From: Maea johnstoni
Taxonomy: Eukaryota; Annelida; Polychaeta; Spionida; Magelonidae
NCBI GenBank assembly: GCA_963942565.1
Contig: OZ012686.1
Span: 32,281,098-32,345,097 of the forward strand
DNA length: 64,000 bases
Reading direction: 5' to 3'
Below, in pieces: positions 13,160 to 64,000 of this stretch. Made by a program: the position numbers and the translations under genes. The notes under the pieces are model-generated. The model ran no database searches, was not told the DNA's origin, and saw nothing but the letters and a program-made list of their open reading frames with translations. How positions within the stretch are numbered: position 1 is the stretch's first letter; every line of letters starts with the position of its first letter.

Positions 13160-14202
13160 CTTAAGAAGAAGGCCTCAATGAGAGTGCCACGAGTACTACT
13201 TGATGAAAAAATAAACGTAAATAATGAACAAAATTCACAACTAGACCAGAAACATAACAAAAGAATACAAATTGTGGAGATAGTGCAGATACAATTCTCC
13301 ACTGCTATATGACAGTAGTAGATAGATGGAACATAGTACTACTAAATGGGAAAGAAAACAAGACTTAGGTTTTCAGTAGAAGAGAATATCAACACATACA
13401 ATACTTTCAAAGACAAAATGTAATCACTTTTTAATCTCTCGTGTACCATGTATGATTCATCTTATGAGGAACGCAATTCTGAAACTCTTTAAAGTTATAA
13501 TGCTTTCTATAAACTTTCCTCACGATATTGTAAACTGACCTTTCAGGCTCAGAGCAGAGGTGAGAGACAGCTAGCAGTTGACCACGGGGGAGACAACAAC
13601 CAGCATCTAAGCCCAAATAATTCTTTATAAATTAATCTTTTCATGCACAGACTACCTAGGATGTTTGGCACAATATCAATATTTCCGAAACTTTGGTCAC
13701 CGATAAATAAATGAATAGAACATTAATTACATTTTAAAGGTTAATTACACCTTCAAATATTTCAGTGACGCTTTGCTTTTATTTAGAATAAATCCCTTTC
13801 TTCTTATCTACATTTCTCTGTACAAGATCATCATCACCTTTTCATTCAGAATCTTGAATTCCTGTAACATCTTAGGAATCCTGCTTAACATCAATTCTTC
13901 CATAAAACTTTAAATCAAGGAAGCAGTATTTCTGAAATACCTTAACAGCATTCACATATGTGTTACGTTTTCTATTCCATTTTCATTTAAAAACTGTTAA
14001 AATATCTAAATCCACAAATGTGAAATATAAAAATAGCATCCCGCTGAATGAAAGGATGAAATATTTACCACAGGTTTTAATGATATAGACGAATAGCCTA
14101 TGTAGCAGGTAGGTACAATGTTAATGCGGTATTCCGCGATTTCAGCTTAAAGGCATATTCTAAGCTTGAATGGCTTTACAATTGGCTAGAGCTTGAGCTT
14201 GG
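13160..14202. other. 3' flank of THADA; no gene seen
   Basis: AT-rich sequence between the LINE and the THADA stop. A minus-strand AATAAA lies at 13778-13783, about 420 bases past the stop, and could end the THADA transcript. Nothing else is recognisable. Confidence 0.5.
13778..13783 (-). promoter_or_regulatory. Candidate THADA poly(A) signal
   Basis: Minus-strand AATAAA about 420 bases downstream of the THADA stop codon. It is one of a few AT-rich candidates; transcript ends would decide. Confidence 0.35.
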
Positions 14203-60048
<45,846 letters not shown>

Positions 60049-60059
60049 CTCTAAAATTT

Positions 60060-60480
60060 TGTTTCAGCGTGTTCATGTGGAAGCTGCCATGACACTACAG
60101 CCCCGACTGCTTACTGTGTTGAATATCGATTCTGATTGGCTCACAATATTGATATATTTTATGCTCAGATAAAAAAAGTAAAATAAGACATCAACCTACT
60201 ATTGATAAATTCATTAACATTATAATATTTGAGTATCATTCAATATCTGTGAATAATTTTGTTATCACAAATAAGTGCTTAAAATGATTTCACAAACTAG
60301 GTAACTAGGCCAAAGGTCAAAGGGCGTGCGCATGTATATTGCTTACATCCGCCATGTTCGGCCTAGACAGAAGTTGTGAAGTTTTGTGGAAGTGATTTCA
60401 AGCGTCAGCCCCTCCCCTTGCATGTAGCTGATGTCGCTTTACGTGAGCGCAAATGAAACTCCAAGAATGGGAGAAACGAG
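60060..60480. promoter_or_regulatory. Candidate THADA promoter region, possibly bidirectional
   Basis: The region just upstream of exon 1 becomes richer in CpG (around 60320-60460). A minus-strand ATGGCGGAT followed by GTAAGC at 60355-60341 looks like an alternative first exon, but its phase does not join exon 2 directly. On the plus strand, sequence from about 60360 to a donor-like GAAG|GTAGGT at 60768 could be a non-coding first exon of a divergent gene. Confidence 0.3.
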
Positions 60481-61868
60481 GGTGAAAGGGGTGTTTTATT
60501 CACTATAGGCACTTGGATATACACAAGTTTTTTTAATGAACGTTGTAAACTCCCAGCCGCAGTTGACAGGAGAAAGCTTGAGTGGGGGAGAAGCTATTTA
60601 GCTTGCAGTTGTGGCTTCCTCTGTGCCTGAGTTGTGTTTGTGTACTACGATTGCATCGCACGCTTCCGGACTCTAATACCTATCTTGGATCCCTAGAGAA
60701 CTGTGATTCTCAATTGCTATTGTCAGGAGGTGGAGGATTAGGATTACATCCAAGCAATCTGTGAAGGTAGGTGCATGTTCACAGCTCCAAAATATACCAG
60801 AACACTGACTGTTACATGTACATATCAACAAAATAAGCCAGACCCAAAGGCAGAGAGATAAAGTCAGTTAAGCTTCCATATCTATCCTGTGTCCAAGCCT
60901 ACTTGTCAAAATGAAATAAACACACGACAGGGTAAGCTATTTTGGCATAATTCATTTTAAAAACCAACTGATGCTGTAAGTTCATCAAGCTCTTATTTTA
61001 AAGTTGTTTTTCATGGTAGAACTTCTAGGAATGTTTGGAGGTAAAGTGTCAAAAGAGGGGGTATCTGAACAAACAGTTGGGGTGGGGGTGGGGGGCAGGG
61101 GCAAATTACAAACCATAACTATCTTCATAAAGGCATAATTATTTTTAGTCCTTCAAAACTTTTAGTCCTTCCATAGTCTAGTGAGCCTTCACCTAAACAC
61201 ACTTAATGAAACAATAATAGATAAAAATTTGTATTTTAAACAATGATTGAGGTCCCACATTTGTTCACCCATTTAAAATTTCTCTTTTTATGTATTTATA
61301 TTCTGATCTTAATTTATTTGATGAATACCATCTTCATTATTATTTTTGCATTATCTGCTAAATTTTATTTATTTAGTGTCTTCACAATACCTTTGAGATT
61401 TCAAGTAATTGATGTTTTGATTTTTACCAGTTTACACCTATTAAACAATTTAGTCAAAGGTATTTGACTAATTTGAGCAGCTTTGTATTTCTGTCTTAAT
61501 AAAGTAAATCCCTTAGATGCACATTTATGGTAAATCAACAGTTTAATAGGTACAACTAGCTTATACCTGTTTCTTTTCAAGTGCCGAAAACTGCGGTTAC
61601 ATATTTACTCTGTGATTTTAGATTGTTTCTTATCTCTCTGATACTTGTAATGCGCCTTGTATTGGATGTTCTCTAATCTCTCTTGTTATATCTGTTTATA
61701 TCTGAAAGCATTATGCAATGCATTTTAAGGTAGCTTCTAGGGTTATTTTTTACCATGTTTTGAATGTTATAGGAAGTACTTATTAAATGCCTGAATAATT
61801 TTATGATGAGGTGTATATAATATTAGGCATCACCTTTATATTTACCTGCCTTTATAAGTACCTGCCTT

Positions 61869-62167
61869 GGGGTCTTAGTGTGGATTTTGAAAATGCCTGT
61901 CCTAAACAGGAATTTTCCAAAGATTAAATGTCAGTCCAGATTTAGCTACTAATCTAGTTCAAATCTTTTAACCAAAGTTCTACATTTGTTAACCTAGTAT
62001 TTCAAAAAGGACAATGAACACCTCAGCCATGTCCTAGAAGATGGTTTGTTAGGAAAATAGTTGGTTTTTAAACCTAAAAAGTCAAAATTGAAATGTGTGT
62101 GTGTGTCCAAAAAGGTGGTTTCAGGAAACTGTCCAACATGACTGGCAGGACAGGTCCTGACTAAGTC
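61869..62167 (+). mobile_element. hAT-type MITE, copy 4, 8-bp target duplication
   Basis: 299 bases between CCTGCCTT (61861-61868) and CCTGCCTT (62168-62175). Interior AAAATGCCTGTCC and GACTGGCAGGACAGGTCC follow copy 3 at 44780. Confidence 0.78.
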
Positions 62168-62238
62168 CCTGCCTTCATACTTTGCTGGGTGTTAGACTTG
62201 AGGGGTAAAGGAGTTACAAATCATGCAGTGCACATGCC

Positions 62239-62445
62239 TTAACCCTTATGCTGCTGGTGGCTAATTTTGCCAATACGCAATGATGTAAAAAACCTGAAAA
62301 ATGACTGAAACCCTGGCATATGGGTACTCATCTGAGAGTACTCAGTGAGTTACCAACATCGCAACATGACAGGGTTCAGATGTTTCTTAGAACTTTTTGC
62401 ATTTTTTTCTCATGGACGAATTAGCCTCAGAGTGGAAAGGGTTAA
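62239..62445 (-). mobile_element. piggyBac-like MITE, copy J (full length)
   Basis: 207 bases with intact TTAA on both sides, reverse orientation: TTAACCCTTATGCTGCTGG to AGTGGAAAGGGTTAA. Confidence 0.82.
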
Positions 62446-62898
62446 AGCAAAGCTTCTTGCTGAATGTTCATGGAAAATGATTTCATAAAAATTTGAAATT
62501 TATCATAGATGAAATGCAATTATCCCCTCTCTTTAGTTGTTCATTTGAATTATATTCACAAATAGTCTGAAATAGATTAAATATGGCAATTTATTGAGCT
62601 GCTTCTACCCAGGAAGTATAACTTTTAAAGAATAAACAAGTTAGTTCCCTTGATTTTGCCAAATAATAGCAGGGTAAAGTGCATACAGAATAGTGGAGTG
62701 TGCTAGCTGCAGCACACATGGACCCATGTGGGACATCTGTCTTGGCAGGAGCAGCTACTGCTCTAGTCAGTTGTGGGAAACCTCCTGAGGGGAATCAGAG
62801 TGTGCCGGCCTATTACGTAAAATTAATTGGCATTTTGGCCCTACCTAACTTGACAACCATGCCACGCTTAGAGTGGGTTACAGTCTCTCCTCTTGATT

Positions 62899-62899
<1 letters not shown>

Positions 62900-62974
<75 letters not shown>
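62900..62974. repeat. (GA)n microsatellite
   Basis: 75 bases of pure GA. The Glu-Arg and Ser-Leu open frames over it are artefacts. Confidence 0.95.
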
Positions 62975-62977
<3 letters not shown>

Positions 62978-63179
62978 AAATAATTCATTGTGGGACTCTG
63001 CTCTCTAGTTCTGGTTTTTATGTAATTTACATGTAGGTTGGAAACGGTTTGTTGGGGTTCCCAGCTGAATAAGGTAGATGTGAACGATTTTTTCATCAAG
63101 GTTTAACTTTCTACTAAAACTTTATTATCTTTAAGTGTGCATTATTTCAATTTTTTTTTCAATGAATCACCTTAATAGG

Positions 63180-63276
63180 ATATGAAGAAAGATCTTAAAG
63201 GAACAAAGGATTTAAGTACTCTGGAGAGAGCTCGCACAGCAATGCAGTTCTGGAACATGAAGAATCATATTTCATG
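63180..63276 (+). other. Possible terminal exon of an unknown plus-strand gene
   Basis: After a pyrimidine-rich tract and TTAATAG, the frame reads DMKKDLKGTKDLSTLERART, then AMQFWNMKNHIS and a stop. The composition looks protein-like and the sequence is not repeated elsewhere in the window. No matching upstream coding exon was found and the peptide is not recognised, so it may be chance. Confidence 0.2.
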
Positions 63277-64000
63277 AAGCCATATTAAAAGTTGAGCATT
63301 TTGCTCTGAAATATCCGAAAACTCCTCCTTTCGTGCAAATCATTTCTTGTTTTTATTTCAATGGTTTTTATGATGGTCCATTTTTGACTCCCAGTTTGAA
63401 ATCCAGGCTGAGACCCTAGGCAATGATGTGACAGTGTTCTTCCCGAATCTCAGTTTTTATGTACATCCCAGCATTCCTTATACTTCATATGTTCAAGTGT
63501 TCTTGTTTCTGCCCAATTACATGTTGAAATAGCCCTCTTCTTGTGTACACTGGCTAGTATCTAGAGTAACACCCCAGGGATAAAAGACTTGTGCTCTGGT
63601 GGTTGGCAAGTAAGTCAACCAGATGTCCAAGTGCTCAGGGATTTTGAAAATGGGCCCCCTAGAGACATGCGTTCAAGAATGGTTAAATAATAAATATCCT
63701 TTTTTTTCTGTTCATCTTGCTGTGATACTGATGATGTTGATCAATATCTAATAAAGGTAGTTATGATGAAAATGATACTGCTAAGTAAATACTCTCGTTT
63801 TTGGTACTATCACACTACCACTTCTGAAATGCTGCAGAGATTTACTTTAACTACATAGGCCTACTATGTACATTATTAGTAATTTAGTACTTCTAGTAGT
63901 AGTAGTACAACTACTCGCTAGTAGTTAGTAGTAATGTAGTAAATTGCTGTACATTGTAAAGTATTGCAGTAAGTACTACAACTGCTACTACTACACTACT

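Noticed and set aside
60341-60355. ATGGCGGAT|GTAAGC as the true THADA first exon
   Set aside because: It ends in phase 0, while exon 2 needs one leftover base. The exon at 59958-60048 fits phase and length. It could still be an alternative first exon with another exon between.
60582-60764. 60-residue plus-strand open frame
   Set aside because: No ATG start and no motif; at best untranslated first-exon sequence.
62700-62900. Protein-like open frame before the (GA)n tract
   Set aside because: It reads smoothly for about 60 codons but continues into the microsatellite and has no splice sites or recognisable motif.

Overview
This is a 64 kb piece of an invertebrate animal genome. It is AT-rich, its genes are split by GT-AG introns, and it is full of microsatellites, tRNA-derived SINEs, a LINE and many small DNA transposons (hAT-, piggyBac- and Mutator-like). 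The mixture suggests a marine deuterostome or lophotrochozoan, but I cannot name the species from sequence alone.

Layout. 0.8-2.0 kb: an intronless rhodopsin-type GPCR on the minus strand. 6.0-13.2 kb: a graveyard of a multi-copy, transposon-like coding element in three decayed pieces, followed by a 5'-truncated CR1/Jockey-type LINE. 14.2-60.05 kb: one very large minus-strand gene, THADA (regulator of tRNA position-32 2'-O-methylation). I could trace all 38 coding exons by hand. Every exon phase joins correctly and the total is 6204 nt (2067 residues plus stop). 60.3-64 kb: a possible divergent promoter and at most weak traces of a plus-strand gene.

The most unusual content is inside THADA. 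Several exon/intron borders sit in local tandem duplications that carry the splice site with them: a 64-bp unit repeated 53 times at the exon 20 donor, a 140-bp unit repeated 10 times at the exon 17 donor, an in-frame 81-bp duplication at the exon 24 donor that doubles the RRSAG motif, a 108-bp duplication of the exon 26 acceptor, and an old degenerate array at the exon 29 donor. Separately, a Mutator-like MITE landed so that its 9-bp target duplication is exactly the exon 8 splice donor.

Intron 1 (48.8-59.96 kb) is a nest of mobile DNA: a TTAA-flanked 2.5 kb element with nine copies of the 16-bp motif TGTCTATCACGGGACA at about 168-bp spacing, a 2.1 kb hAT with an exact 8-bp target duplication, and two fold-back elements, one of them split by another insertion. 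All family names rest on motif recognition and recall; no database search was run.
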